Assembly: GCA_013349405.1 (NCBI GenBank)
Contig: DUZS01000012.1
Span: forward strand, 1 to 64,000
Source: Desulfuromonadales bacterium
Lineage (GTDB): Bacteria > Desulfobacterota > Desulfuromonadia > Geobacterales > Pseudopelobacteraceae
DNA: 64,000 bases
Direction: 5' to 3'
The position numbers and the translations under genes are program-made. Position 1 is the stretch's first letter, and each line of letters opens with the position of its first letter. This document shows, one piece after another, positions 10,967-21,062 of this stretch. A model generated the notes under the pieces. The model was not told the origin of the DNA and ran no database searches. It saw only the letters and a list, made by a program, of their open reading frames with translations.

Positions 10967-11788
10967 GTGCAGACCATGTCTCAGGAACCGGACCACACAT
11001 CTCTGCTGACTGATAGCCCTGTGAATGTCGCAGACAGCGCTGCGCTTCTGCTTGAAGCCCTCACTGCCGACAAGGATCATCTGTTTACTGTCATCCAGAC
11101 GCACCGTGCAGAGGTGCTTCAGGCCGCGCTGCGTAATCCGAACCTGGACTCGAAGCATCTTGGTGCTTTTTTTAAACGTCGGGGAGTTGGCCCTCTTCTC
11201 GCCGCCATCTACGCACACAAGCGGCTTATGGAGTCACATTCTGTCAAAGTGGCTCTGGTTGCTCATCCGGATACTCCGCCTCATATTGCGCAAACGGTGC
11301 TTCCTCTCCTGTATATCTTTGATTTGCTCAAGCTGTGCCACATACCGGGGGTTCCGGCTGACATACATCTCGCCGCAGAACGTAAAATAGTCCAGCAGTT
11401 GCCCACTCAGCCGCTTGGGAACAAGCTGACAATGGCGCGGCGGGGAACTGCTGCAATTGTTGAGGCATTGCTGCGTGAAGGTGCACAGAATATCATAGAA
11501 ATATGTCTTGATAATCCGCATCTGAAGGAGGGGGCGCTGCACCAGTTTCTTACCTCGTCACACGCAACTGCGGAAAATGTCTCACTGGTTGCCCGGAACA
11601 GCCGCTGGAAAAACCGCCCGAATATTCGATTGGCAATCCTTAAAAATCCCCGTACCCCGTTGATCTGGTTCACCCTGTTTCTGCCCGGCCTACCCGCCGC
11701 TACACGGCTCGATCTGCTTGCTTCACCCCGCCTGACGTTTGCTCAAAAAGAGCTTGTCCGAAAGTCCGGATCACGGTCTCCCGCATGA
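10967..11788 (+). CDS. Hypothetical helical-repeat-like protein
   Basis: 273-aa ORF with repeated AALRNPNLDSK / ICLDNPHLKEGA / AILKNPRTPL motifs; overlaps next CDS by 4 nt. Confidence 0.65.
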   Translation: MQTMSQEPDHTSLLTDSPVNVADSAALLLEALTADKDHLFTVIQTHRAEVLQAALRNPNLDSKHLGAFFKRRGVGPLLAAIYAHKRLMESHSVKVALVAHPDTPPHIAQTVLPLLYIFDLLKLCHIPGVPADIHLAAERKIVQQLPTQPLGNKLTMARRGTAAIVEALLREGAQNIIEICLDNPHLKEGALHQFLTSSHATAENVSLVARNSRWKNRPNIRLAILKNPRTPLIWFTLFLPGLPAATRLDLLASPRLTFAQKELVRKSGSRSPA

Positions 11789-12711
11789 AGCATTTTTTAA
11801 TTTTTATTATAGCACTTTGTGTTACCCCTCTTTTAGCGGTTGATGCTGCTGAATATGGGGTAACCGTGACTTCAACCCCGGTGTTGAATTCTCCCGATTT
11901 TAAAGGCGTTTTTGGAGGGACGAGCGGGGCGGCTTTGAAGACAGATCGCTGCGGGCAGGTGCGTGAACTCGAGTACATCGCCTTACCGGGTACTGTATTT
12001 ACGATTGTGAAAAAACAACCGTCTGCGTCAGACACTATTTACCAGGTTGAGACTGATGAATATACCGCTCCGGCAGATACCCGACTATATATCGACAGCC
12101 GCTTTTTACGTCCGGCGCGGTCGGCTGTTCCGCCTAGTCGAGCGCCGTTGCCGTCACGTGAAGCAATTGTGTCAGCTCTCACGGCAGCAGTCGGCAGTAG
12201 ATATGTCTGGGGTGGTAACGTTCTCGGCGGCGTGCCTGAGCTCTCTGCATGGTTCTACAAGGGCATTCGAGAGGAGGAAAGAGGCCGACTTACACTGGCG
12301 GGACTTGATTGCTCAGGGCTGCTCTATCAAGCAACCGGAGGTTGGACTCCCCGTAACACAGCTCAGCTGCTCATGTATGGACAAGGTGTTGACATCGCAG
12401 GAAAATCCTCCCGTGATATTTCTAACGTGCTTCTGCCGCTTGATTTGATTGTCTGGAACGGCCATGTCATCATCGTGCTTGATCAGCAGACCGCTATTGA
12501 AAGCCGGCTTGTATGCGGCAAACCGGGAAACGGCGGGGTGGTAATGACGCCATTGTCGCTGCGGATAGCAGAGATAATGCGAACGCGTCACCCTGTAAAC
12601 TCGTGGCCAAGCGGTACAATACAGAAGAATATTTTTATTGTGCGCCGCTGGTATGCCGAACCGCAGACTGTTTCAGAAATTAAATTTCCTCTACCTGTAA
12701 AAAATAATTGA
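11785..12711 (+). CDS. Secreted NlpC/P60 (C40) family peptidase-like protein
   Basis: Signal peptide; LAGLDCSGLLYQATGGWTPRNTAQL and NGHVIIVLD catalytic pattern. Confidence 0.85.
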   Translation: MKHFLIFIIALCVTPLLAVDAAEYGVTVTSTPVLNSPDFKGVFGGTSGAALKTDRCGQVRELEYIALPGTVFTIVKKQPSASDTIYQVETDEYTAPADTRLYIDSRFLRPARSAVPPSRAPLPSREAIVSALTAAVGSRYVWGGNVLGGVPELSAWFYKGIREEERGRLTLAGLDCSGLLYQATGGWTPRNTAQLLMYGQGVDIAGKSSRDISNVLLPLDLIVWNGHVIIVLDQQTAIESRLVCGKPGNGGVVMTPLSLRIAEIMRTRHPVNSWPSGTIQKNIFIVRRWYAEPQTVSEIKFPLPVKNN

Positions 12712-12800
12712 CTTACATGCAATAGTTGGGTATAAAAACCATCCTTCCCGCGCTTCATGGGCCTGATTCCTTTAATGGAACAGCGCGGCAAGTTTCAAAC

Positions 12801-12878
<78 letters not shown>

Positions 12879-12887
12879 AATTATCAG

Positions 12888-12923
12888 AAAGGTCACTTTT
12901 CTTCGGATTAGTGACCTTTTTTC
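12888..12923 (+). terminator. Intrinsic terminator downstream of tRNA-Glu
   Basis: AAAGGTCAC...GTGACCTTTTTT stem-loop with T-run. Confidence 0.75.
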
Positions 12924-13065
12924 TTTTGCAACTTGATACCCGGTTCCAGATCCTTTACCGAAAACCAAAATTTGTGCTATTTGCCGAATAAGCTGTTGCA
13001 CACGCATAGCAAATAAATTACAGTAACCGCCATTACCATTAATGCATTGGCGGTGGTGTGGGTCT

Positions 13066-14403
13066 ATGAAATTCTACAATCGTGTCAGCGAACTGGAAGA
13101 GCTTGCCAGTCTCCACGAGCAATCGGCATCATCCGGCAGAATGACCGTTATTACCGGTCGCCGGCGGGTCGGCAAGACGATCCTGGCTCTCGAATCGGCA
13201 AAAACATCCAAACACCTCTACCTGTTTGTCTCCCGCAAGGCGGAATCACTACTCTGCCAGGAATACCTTGAAGAGATCCGGCGCATCGGCACATTGCCTG
13301 TCATCGGCGAGATCCGTAACTTTCGCGACATTTTCACTCTGTTGATTGAACTTTCCCGCTCCGAATGCATTACCCTGATCATTGACGAATTTCAGGAGTT
13401 TTTCAGCATCAATCCGGCTGTTTATTCCGAGATTCAGGGTATCTGGGACCGCAACAAAGCAACCTGCAAACTGAACTTGATCTGCATCGGTTCGGTTCAC
13501 TCTCTCATGCACCGCATCTTTCAGGATGCCAAGGAACCACTCTTCGGTCGGGCCGACCGGATCATCTTTCTCAAACCCTTCAGCATCGCTGCTATCCATG
13601 AAGTCCTGACTGATCATGGTCACAGTGACACACCGTCCCTGTTCGACAGCTACGCTATAACCGGCGGACTCCCCAAATATCTGGAGATGCTGGCCGAGAA
13701 CAAGTCACTGACGCATAAGAAGATGCTCGACTTTATTCTCAAGCCGCATTCACCTTTTCTTGCCGAGGGGAAAAACCTGCTGGTGGAAGAGTTCGGCAGG
13801 GAATATGGCACCTACTTCTCCATTCTCGAACTGATTGCCTCCGGCAAAACGGCCCGCAGCGAAATCGAATCGGTTCTGGAAATCCACAGCGGTGCATACC
13901 TGGCCAAACTGGAAGACGAATACGCCCTGATTGCCAAACACCGTCCGATCAACGCCAAACCTGGCGGCAGGTTGCAGAAGTACTATCTGCGGGATAATTT
14001 CCTCAGTTTCTGGTTCCGCTTTATCTACCGCAACCTGTCAGCGATCGAGACCGGCAACTTCGGTTATGTCCGTGAGATCATCGAACGCGATTACGCCACC
14101 TGGTCCGGCAAGATCCTGGAGCGCTTCTTTCACGATCTGTTTGCCGCCAGCGGCAAGTATAACCGGATCGGCAGCTACTGGGAACGAGGCAATAAAAACG
14201 AAATCGACCTGGTTGCGGTGAACGATCTTCGTAAAGTGCTGGTCATTGCCGAGATCAAACGGAACAAATCCCGCATCAGCTTGCCGGCCCTGCAGCACAA
14301 GGCCGAGCGACTGCTGCAGGAATATCAGGGCTATCAGGTTGAGTATCGTGCTCTGGGGCTGGAAGATACGATGGAGTTTTTACCGTCGGGAGTGAAGAGT
14401 TAG
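13066..14403 (+). CDS. Archaeal-type AAA ATPase with C-terminal nuclease-like (DUF234) domain
   Basis: Walker A GRRRVGKTIL, Walker B ITLIIDEFQEF, C-terminal YWERGNKNEIDLVAVNDLRKVLVIAEIKRNK. Confidence 0.85.
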   Translation: MKFYNRVSELEELASLHEQSASSGRMTVITGRRRVGKTILALESAKTSKHLYLFVSRKAESLLCQEYLEEIRRIGTLPVIGEIRNFRDIFTLLIELSRSECITLIIDEFQEFFSINPAVYSEIQGIWDRNKATCKLNLICIGSVHSLMHRIFQDAKEPLFGRADRIIFLKPFSIAAIHEVLTDHGHSDTPSLFDSYAITGGLPKYLEMLAENKSLTHKKMLDFILKPHSPFLAEGKNLLVEEFGREYGTYFSILELIASGKTARSEIESVLEIHSGAYLAKLEDEYALIAKHRPINAKPGGRLQKYYLRDNFLSFWFRFIYRNLSAIETGNFGYVREIIERDYATWSGKILERFFHDLFAASGKYNRIGSYWERGNKNEIDLVAVNDLRKVLVIAEIKRNKSRISLPALQHKAERLLQEYQGYQVEYRALGLEDTMEFLPSGVKS

Positions 14404-14427
14404 GGGGTAGCTGCTCATCATTCAATA

Positions 14428-14528
14428 CGTCGCGACAGCTTTCACAACAGTGTTCGCGACGATTTGCGACAAAATTAGTTGCAATTCACGACGATTAACG
14501 ACATTATTACTGTCGCTATTCGTCGTCA
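14428..14528 (+). promoter_or_regulatory. Iterated CGAC motif array upstream of the Fic gene
   Basis: CGAC/GTCG cores at 14433, 14457, 14467, 14489, 14499, 14512(inv), 14522(inv), many spaced 10 bp apart. Confidence 0.5.
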
Positions 14529-14550
14529 ATATCAACAGCGAGACTTGAAC

Positions 14551-15948
14551 ATGACTGTTACATTGCTGTCTCCCCAACAAGAAGAGATCCTTGCTTCCCT
14601 TGCCCGTCACCCTGATGGACGTAATAGTGAGAGCATTCGGAACGAACTGAGTTACCCTCCGCACCTGCGTACGGTACAGCGCTGGCTCGCCGAACTGGCG
14701 GCAAAGCGTCATATTGCTGCTATTGGCAAAGGCAAGGCAACGATCTACCGGCTGCTCGCGCCAACTGACATCCGTATGGCTTCACCCGAATCAGAAACAC
14801 CCGGTGCGGAAGAAACCTACGAAACGTACATTCCGCTCTCCGAAGAGGGCCGCGAGATATTCTCCCAGGTTCGTCGCCCACGGGGAGCGCGAACCCCTGT
14901 CGGGTATGAACGCTCATTCCTCGATGCTTATATCCCCAACACAACATGGTATCTGGGTGAGATGACCCGCAAACACCTGCATCGCATTGGTGATACGGGT
15001 GAGCTTAAGCGACCTGCCGGGACCTATGGCCGGGCCATTCTCAACCGGCTGCTGATCGATCTTTCCTGGGCATCCAGCCGCCTGGAAGGGAACACCTATT
15101 CCCGCATCGACACACAAAACCTGATCGAGTTTGGCCGTTATGCGGAAGGGAAGGACGCCCAGGAAGCGCAGATGATTCTCAATCACAAGACGGCCATTGA
15201 GCTGCTGCTTGATGAGGCAGAATCCGTCGGCTTTGATACACATACCTTCCTCAGCCTGCACGGTCTGTTATCAGAAAACCTGATGCCTGGCCCGGACGCC
15301 AGCGGACGCCTGCGTTCCCGGCCTGTCCAGATCGGCGGTTCTGTATTTGTGCCGCTTGCGGCTCCACAACTCATCGAAGAATGTTTCCACGATATACTCG
15401 GAAAAGCTTCTGAAATCGAAGATCCCTTTGAACAGGCGTTTTTCATCCTGGTGCATATCCCCTATCTGCAACCTTTCGAGGACGTGAATAAGCGGGTTTC
15501 CCGACTCGGGTCCAATATCTCGCTGATAAAACATAACCTCTCACCACTGACGTTTATCGATGTGCCGGATCGGGCCTACATCGACGCCATGCTGGGTGTT
15601 TACGAAATGAACCGGATCGAACTGCTCCGAGACCTGTTTGTCTGGGCCTATGAACGATCTACCAGGGAATATGTCCTGGTCCGCAAAAGCCTGGCGGAGC
15701 CTGATCCTATTCGGCTTCGCTATCGTCTACAGTTGCACGAACTGGTAGCGGATATCGTTCGCAACAAGCGGCTGGATATTCTGCAGACAATTGAACAGTT
15801 CGCAGAGAAGCGCATCGACGAGCAAAATCGCTCCGCCTTTGTCGAAATGGTACAGGATGAGATCAAGCGTCTGCATCCGGGGATAATTGCCCGCTATCGC
15901 CTGCGCCCTGCGGAATTTGCGGCGTGGCAGGAGACGAGAAAGTTGTAG
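14551..15948 (+). CDS. Fic family protein with N-terminal winged-helix domain
   Basis: N-terminal HTH (SPQQEEILASLARH...TVQRWLAELAAKRHI) and degenerate Fic motif PYLQPFEDVNKRVSRL. Start choice (MTVTLLSPQQ) is inferred. Confidence 0.82.
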   Translation: MTVTLLSPQQEEILASLARHPDGRNSESIRNELSYPPHLRTVQRWLAELAAKRHIAAIGKGKATIYRLLAPTDIRMASPESETPGAEETYETYIPLSEEGREIFSQVRRPRGARTPVGYERSFLDAYIPNTTWYLGEMTRKHLHRIGDTGELKRPAGTYGRAILNRLLIDLSWASSRLEGNTYSRIDTQNLIEFGRYAEGKDAQEAQMILNHKTAIELLLDEAESVGFDTHTFLSLHGLLSENLMPGPDASGRLRSRPVQIGGSVFVPLAAPQLIEECFHDILGKASEIEDPFEQAFFILVHIPYLQPFEDVNKRVSRLGSNISLIKHNLSPLTFIDVPDRAYIDAMLGVYEMNRIELLRDLFVWAYERSTREYVLVRKSLAEPDPIRLRYRLQLHELVADIVRNKRLDILQTIEQFAEKRIDEQNRSAFVEMVQDEIKRLHPGIIARYRLRPAEFAAWQETRKL

Positions 15949-16046
15949 TGCTGATCAAGCTCGTCGGATTCCCGTTTAATTATCGACCTGACTCGTGAAG
16001 ATGAAAAGGTAACAATTGAAAAGCTTAGAGCACTGGAGAGAAATAA

Positions 16047-16286
16047 ATGACATCTGAAACCCACCGACAACTTGCCGACTTTATCTGGAAAATATGCAAT
16101 CTGCTCCGAGGCCCTTACAAGCGTAATGAATATCGCAAAGTTATCTTGCCGCTTACCGTTCTTCGCCGGTTTGACTGCCTGCTTACACCCAGTAAAGACG
16201 CGGTGTTAGAGAAATACCGGGAGATTAAGACCAAGCCTGATACGGTTATCCGTCGTCTACTGGAGGATATAGCGGCAAGAGCTTAA
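16047..16286 (+). pseudogene. hsdM: Truncated type I restriction-modification methyltransferase (HsdM N-terminus)
   Basis: RQLADFIWKICNLLRGPYKRNEYRKVILPLTVLRRFDCLL matches HsdM N-terminal domain; stops at 79 aa with no catalytic domain. Confidence 0.8.
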
Positions 16287-16406
16287 AAATATCAGGGAGT
16301 GCATGGAATCAGATTGAAAGCCGGGCTTTAACGAGCCAAAATATGTAGGTATTATTCATTTATCCGTGCTATACTGCGAACAAATACAGCTCAGTTCGGA
16401 ATTTAT

Positions 16407-17714
16407 ATGTTCGAAAGCGTAATTGTCGATCAAAACGCACATTGGGACGGTCCGCTCTATTGCGAGGGAGTTCCCCGTGAAGCGCTTGCCAAAGTAAAAG
16501 AGTACCTTGACATTCCTCATATCATAGCCCTGGTAGGTGTGCGTCGTTCCGGCAAGAGTACACTGGTGCGCCAGGTGATTAATCATCTGATCCGGGACAA
16601 GGGCGTTCCGCCCCGCAATATCCTTTTTCTGAATCTGGAAAACCCTCAGTTCAGTCGCTATCGGAGCGATGTTTCCTATCTGGAACGCGCCTACGAAGAT
16701 TACCTCAAGCTTGTTGCTCCGCAGGGTACCGTCTATTGCTTTCTCGATGAAGTACACTATTTTACTGAGTGGCAGGTGTTTGTAAAAGCCAGATACGAAC
16801 AGCAGCAGATAAAGTTCATCGTTACTGGTTCAAACTCGCATCTGTTGTCATCGGAATTTATAACCCTGCTCTCTGGAAGGGCGCTGCCGGTTGAAGTCTA
16901 TCCGTTTTCGTTCGCTGAATATGCGTGTGCCAATGGTCTGGAGCTTACGGATGCCGTTGCGGTTACGCGGGAACGCAACCGACTGCGCAAACTTTTTGAT
17001 GATTATCTCTGTCAGGGAGGATTTCCGGAAACAACGTCCATCAAGCTATCGGCTACCCAAAAAGAAGTCCTGGTCATGTATGCCCGCAATATTCTTTATC
17101 AAGACATTGCACCGCGCTTCGCGATCAAAAAGGCCGTTGAACTTGAAAATATGTTTTTTTATCTGGCATCGAACATCTCATCGCTTTACAGCTTCAATAA
17201 ACTTGCACCGCTGGTCGGGCTTAACGACAAGACGGTAAAGGAATATATGGGATATTTCAGTGACGCATATCTGCTGTTTACCCTCGATCTATTTGCCTTT
17301 TCGGTCAAAGAGCTGATCAAGAGCCCGAAGAAAATCTATGCCATTGATACCGGCATGGCCGGAGCCGTTGGCTTCAGTTTTAGCGAAAATCGCGGACATC
17401 TGCTGGAAAATCTGGTTTATCTCGAACTGAAACGCAGGGGCAATCAGCTGCACTATTACAAGACGGCCAATGGGCAGGAAGTTGACTTTGCCTGCAGCAG
17501 CAAGGGGAAGATCACAAGCCTGATTCAGGTAGTCCTTGATCTTGGTGATGACAAAACCCGCAACCGTGAATTGCGTGCACTGGTAAAGGCACTTAATGAA
17601 ACAGGTTTGAAGAGTGGCGAGATTGTTACTTACGAGGAAGAAGGTGAACTGAGCGTGGATGGCAAGAATGTCAGGCTGATCCCGGCTTTTCAATATCTCC
17701 TCAACACGCAGTAA
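16407..17714 (+). CDS. AAA ATPase, DUF4143-type
   Basis: Walker A GVRRSGKSTLVRQ, YCFLDEVHYFTEWQVFVKARYE, C-terminal NLVYLELKRRGNQLHYYKTANGQEVDF. Confidence 0.87.
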   Translation: MFESVIVDQNAHWDGPLYCEGVPREALAKVKEYLDIPHIIALVGVRRSGKSTLVRQVINHLIRDKGVPPRNILFLNLENPQFSRYRSDVSYLERAYEDYLKLVAPQGTVYCFLDEVHYFTEWQVFVKARYEQQQIKFIVTGSNSHLLSSEFITLLSGRALPVEVYPFSFAEYACANGLELTDAVAVTRERNRLRKLFDDYLCQGGFPETTSIKLSATQKEVLVMYARNILYQDIAPRFAIKKAVELENMFFYLASNISSLYSFNKLAPLVGLNDKTVKEYMGYFSDAYLLFTLDLFAFSVKELIKSPKKIYAIDTGMAGAVGFSFSENRGHLLENLVYLELKRRGNQLHYYKTANGQEVDFACSSKGKITSLIQVVLDLGDDKTRNRELRALVKALNETGLKSGEIVTYEEEGELSVDGKNVRLIPAFQYLLNTQ

Positions 17715-17840
17715 CCGGCTGTTCATATACCATCGTCCTGACTCCCATCGCTCCATTCCATGAAAAAATCAGCGCAATAAAAACTATGGACTATTTTAAG
17801 GCTATTGATTATATTTATCGCATCAAGAGTCCTAAATAGG

Positions 17841-18158
17841 ATGTTTATGCAAAATACTAAAACACCAGAAGAGATGGAAGCTGCCTTCGGGCAGCAGTTG
17901 CGCGATCTGCGCTTGCGCCGGAACATTGATCAGCGCCAGCTGGCCGAGCAGGCGGGTATTGCCCTGAATGCCGTGAAAAATCTGGAAAACGGCAGAGGGG
18001 CTACGCTTACGTCACTGGTGAAGGTGCTGCGCTCCCTTGGGCGGGCTGACTGGCTGGAAACCCTGGCACCGGCAGTTACCATCAGCCCGATGCAGATGCT
18101 GAAGGCAAAACAGCCGCGACAGCGTGCCTCCAAAACCAAAGGTAACGCCAATGCATAA
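17841..18158 (+). CDS. hipB: HipB-like XRE antitoxin
   Basis: LRDLRLRRNIDQRQLAEQAGIALNAVKNLENGRGATLTSLVKVLRSLGR; overlaps hipA. Confidence 0.85.
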   Translation: MFMQNTKTPEEMEAAFGQQLRDLRLRRNIDQRQLAEQAGIALNAVKNLENGRGATLTSLVKVLRSLGRADWLETLAPAVTISPMQMLKAKQPRQRASKTKGNANA

Positions 18159-19377
18159 ACCTGTTCAAGCCATTGAAGTACGCATCTGGGGCAAAACCGT
18201 CGGCGCAGTCGCCCTGGCTCCTAATCTGGGATACTACGCCTTCGAGTATGACAGCAAATTCGTCAAGACTGGTATCGAACTGGCTCCGCTTACCATGCCG
18301 CTGACAGAAGCCCGTGAACCCTTCATCTTTGTCGATCTTCCCGAGCTGAGTTTCAAACGGCTGCCCGCGATGGTGGCAGATGCCCTGCCGGACGATTTCG
18401 GCAACGCCCTGATTGATGCCTGGATGGCAAGTAAAGGTATCGATAAAAAACTGGTGACGCCGCTTGACCGCCTCGCGTACATGGGCAAGCGCGGCATGGG
18501 GGCACTTGAATTCAAGCCGGCCAGAACGCCGGCCATTGCCAGCAGCACCGCTATCAAGCTCTCACGCCTGGTCGAAAGTGCCCGTCAGGCTGTTCATGGT
18601 CAACTGGGTTCAGACCACCTTGCCAAAGCAGCTCTGGCGCAGATTATTCAGGTCGGCACCTCAGCAGGCGGCGCTCGGGCCAAGGCGGCTATTGCCTGGA
18701 ATCCTGAGACTGGCGAGATCCGGTCGGGACAGTTTGATGTGGAATCAGGCTTTGAACACTGGCTGCTCAAATTCGACGGTATGGGTGTTGATCGGGAGCT
18801 GGGCGGCTCACAGGATTGTGGCCGGATCGAGTATGCCTACTACCGGATGGCCTGTGCCGCCGGCATTACCATGTCACCCTGTCGCCTGCTGGAAGAGAAC
18901 GGTCGGGCTCACTTCATGACCCGTCGCTTTGATCGTGACGGGAACCACAAACATCATCTGCAATCACTCTGCGCCATGGCGCATCTGGACTACAAACAGA
19001 AGGCGACCCATGATTACAGCCAATTTTTGCAGACCGTTGTCCGTCTGGGACTGGATTATACCGCGCTTGAAGAAGCATTCCGGCGCATTGTTTTCAACGT
19101 TATGGCGGTAAACTGCGACGACCACACCAAGAATATATCCTTCATGCTGCGGGAAGGCGGGCAATGGGAACTGGCACCGGCATATGATGTGACGTACGCC
19201 TTCAATCCATCCGGCGAGTGGACCTGGCAGCATCTCATGGCGGTGAACGGTAAATTTACCGGCATTTCTCAGGCGGATCTGCTGGCGGTTGCCGATCGGT
19301 TCGGCGTTGGCACAGCACATAAGGTTATCAGGCAGGTGCAGGAAGCAGTTGCCGCCTGGCCTGATTTTGCCGGATAG
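18151..19377 (+). CDS. hipA: HipA family kinase toxin
   Basis: HipA features: FMTRRFDRDGNHKHHLQSLCAM, NVMAVNCDDHTKNISFML, WELAPAYDVTYAFNP. Confidence 0.93.
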   Translation: MHKPVQAIEVRIWGKTVGAVALAPNLGYYAFEYDSKFVKTGIELAPLTMPLTEAREPFIFVDLPELSFKRLPAMVADALPDDFGNALIDAWMASKGIDKKLVTPLDRLAYMGKRGMGALEFKPARTPAIASSTAIKLSRLVESARQAVHGQLGSDHLAKAALAQIIQVGTSAGGARAKAAIAWNPETGEIRSGQFDVESGFEHWLLKFDGMGVDRELGGSQDCGRIEYAYYRMACAAGITMSPCRLLEENGRAHFMTRRFDRDGNHKHHLQSLCAMAHLDYKQKATHDYSQFLQTVVRLGLDYTALEEAFRRIVFNVMAVNCDDHTKNISFMLREGGQWELAPAYDVTYAFNPSGEWTWQHLMAVNGKFTGISQADLLAVADRFGVGTAHKVIRQVQEAVAAWPDFAG

Positions 19378-19490
19378 GCCGGGGTAAGCCCAGTCGAGAG
19401 CAACAGAATTCGTGAACAGAATTACCTGCTGTAGAGGTGTCTGAGCATTCGCGAATTGTGGAGGCAGTACGGAATTTACATTAATACCGG

Positions 19491-20099
19491 TCAGCCGAGG
19501 TCTTTTTCTTGCATTGTTCTTTCAATGCGCGAATCTGGAATAAGCCACATAACTGCAACGGCAGCATAAATGCCGAGCGCCACAAAAGGCTGCCAAAAAG
19601 CTATCGGAACGGAGGCTGCATACAAAACCACCGATACCTTTCCTTTAAAATCCTTACCTATCGCTTGAGCCAGTACTGAATTTTTCCCGTGAGTGGAGAT
19701 TATGGTTTTCGAAAGAATGAAATAGGCCACGGCAGCCATGAAAAGCACAATCCCGTATAGGGCAACAGGCAATGGACTAAAGTGATTCTCGCCAGACCAT
19801 GCAGTAACAAATGGCACTAATGAAAGCCAGAACAGTAAATGGTTGTTAGCCCATAGTATTGATCCATTAATTTTTTGGATGGTGTGCAGCAGATGATGAT
19901 GGTTGTTCCAGTAAATGGCAATATAGATAAAACTTAATACATAGCTAAGAAACAACGGCACCATATGCACAAGAGCATTCAGGCTGACTTCATGCGGCAC
20001 TTTAAGTTCAAGAACCATTATTGTAATTATGATGGCTAGAACCCCATCACTAAACGCTTCTATACGATTCTTCAGCATATCAAATTCCATCCCTAACAT
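19491..20099 (-). CDS. TMEM175-family (DUF1211) potassium channel-like membrane protein
   Basis: RIEAFSDGVLAIIITIMVLELKVP signature plus TM segments. Confidence 0.88.
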   Translation of the reverse strand: MLGMEFDMLKNRIEAFSDGVLAIIITIMVLELKVPHEVSLNALVHMVPLFLSYVLSFIYIAIYWNNHHHLLHTIQKINGSILWANNHLLFWLSLVPFVTAWSGENHFSPLPVALYGIVLFMAAVAYFILSKTIISTHGKNSVLAQAIGKDFKGKVSVVLYAASVPIAFWQPFVALGIYAAVAVMWLIPDSRIERTMQEKDLG

Positions 20100-20215
20100 G
20101 TAGTTGGTGATCGCAGCCGGCAGCCCCGCCCTAAAACAAGGCAGGCAGACGGAAACTACAAGCGATTTGTGACAAATGACAGTCGATGAGAGGCGGTAAA
20201 GTCTGGTAACACCCG

Positions 20216-20914
20216 TCAGTCCAGATCAAACAGGAGCACTTCCGCCGGTCCGTCACCGGAAACAGTCAACCGCTCTTCGTTACTTACCGCCAGCCCGTCA
20301 CCACGCATCATTTTCTGCCCATTCACCACAACATACCCGCGAGCAACCTGCAGCCAGGCATGGCGGTTCTGCGCAATTTCGTGAACGATTTCATCGCCTG
20401 AATCAAGGAGAGTCGCATACAGGTTGACATCCCGATGGATGGTAACAGAGTTGTCCCGGCCATCCGCTGAGGCAATCAGTCGCAATTTCCCCTGTTTCTC
20501 CTCATCAGGATAAAATTTTTGTTCGTAGCTCGGTTTCACCCCATCCGTATCGGGCACGATCCAGATTTGAAGGAAGTGCACCAACTCCGTGCGGGAGTGA
20601 TTGAACTCACTGTGGGTGATGCCGGTTCCGGCACTCATGCGTTGCACTTCGCCCGGAACAATAACCGATCCGTTTCCCATGCTGTCCTTGTGCTCCAGCG
20701 CCCCTTCCAGGACGTACGAAATGATTTCCATGTTGCGATGCGGATGAGTCGGGAATCCCTCACCCGGCTGTACCCGGTCCTCGTTAATAACCCGCAGATC
20801 CCTGAACCCCATGTGCTCGAGATCGTAATAATTGGCAAAAGAAAACGTGTGATAGGTATTCAGCCAGCCGTGATCGGCATGGCCACGTTGATCTGCTTTT
20901 CGAATAGTGAACAT
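20216..20914 (-). CDS. Pirin family protein
   Basis: Start MFTIRKADQRGHADHGWLNTYHTFSFANYYD; pirin pattern with VQPGEGFPTHPHRNMEIISYVLEG. Confidence 0.93.
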   Translation of the reverse strand: MFTIRKADQRGHADHGWLNTYHTFSFANYYDLEHMGFRDLRVINEDRVQPGEGFPTHPHRNMEIISYVLEGALEHKDSMGNGSVIVPGEVQRMSAGTGITHSEFNHSRTELVHFLQIWIVPDTDGVKPSYEQKFYPDEEKQGKLRLIASADGRDNSVTIHRDVNLYATLLDSGDEIVHEIAQNRHAWLQVARGYVVVNGQKMMRGDGLAVSNEERLTVSGDGPAEVLLFDLD

Positions 20915-21062
20915 TGTATATCTCCTTGTATTTATGGCAAAGCAAGTGCAGCCAATCCCCCAGCTGCCACGCTCGCCGGTTACCGTATTCCCCCCTAACA
21001 ATCCTTGATGACCTCAATTGAAAAATCGACACCCCCAAACAGTTGGGGCAACACACCTTTTC

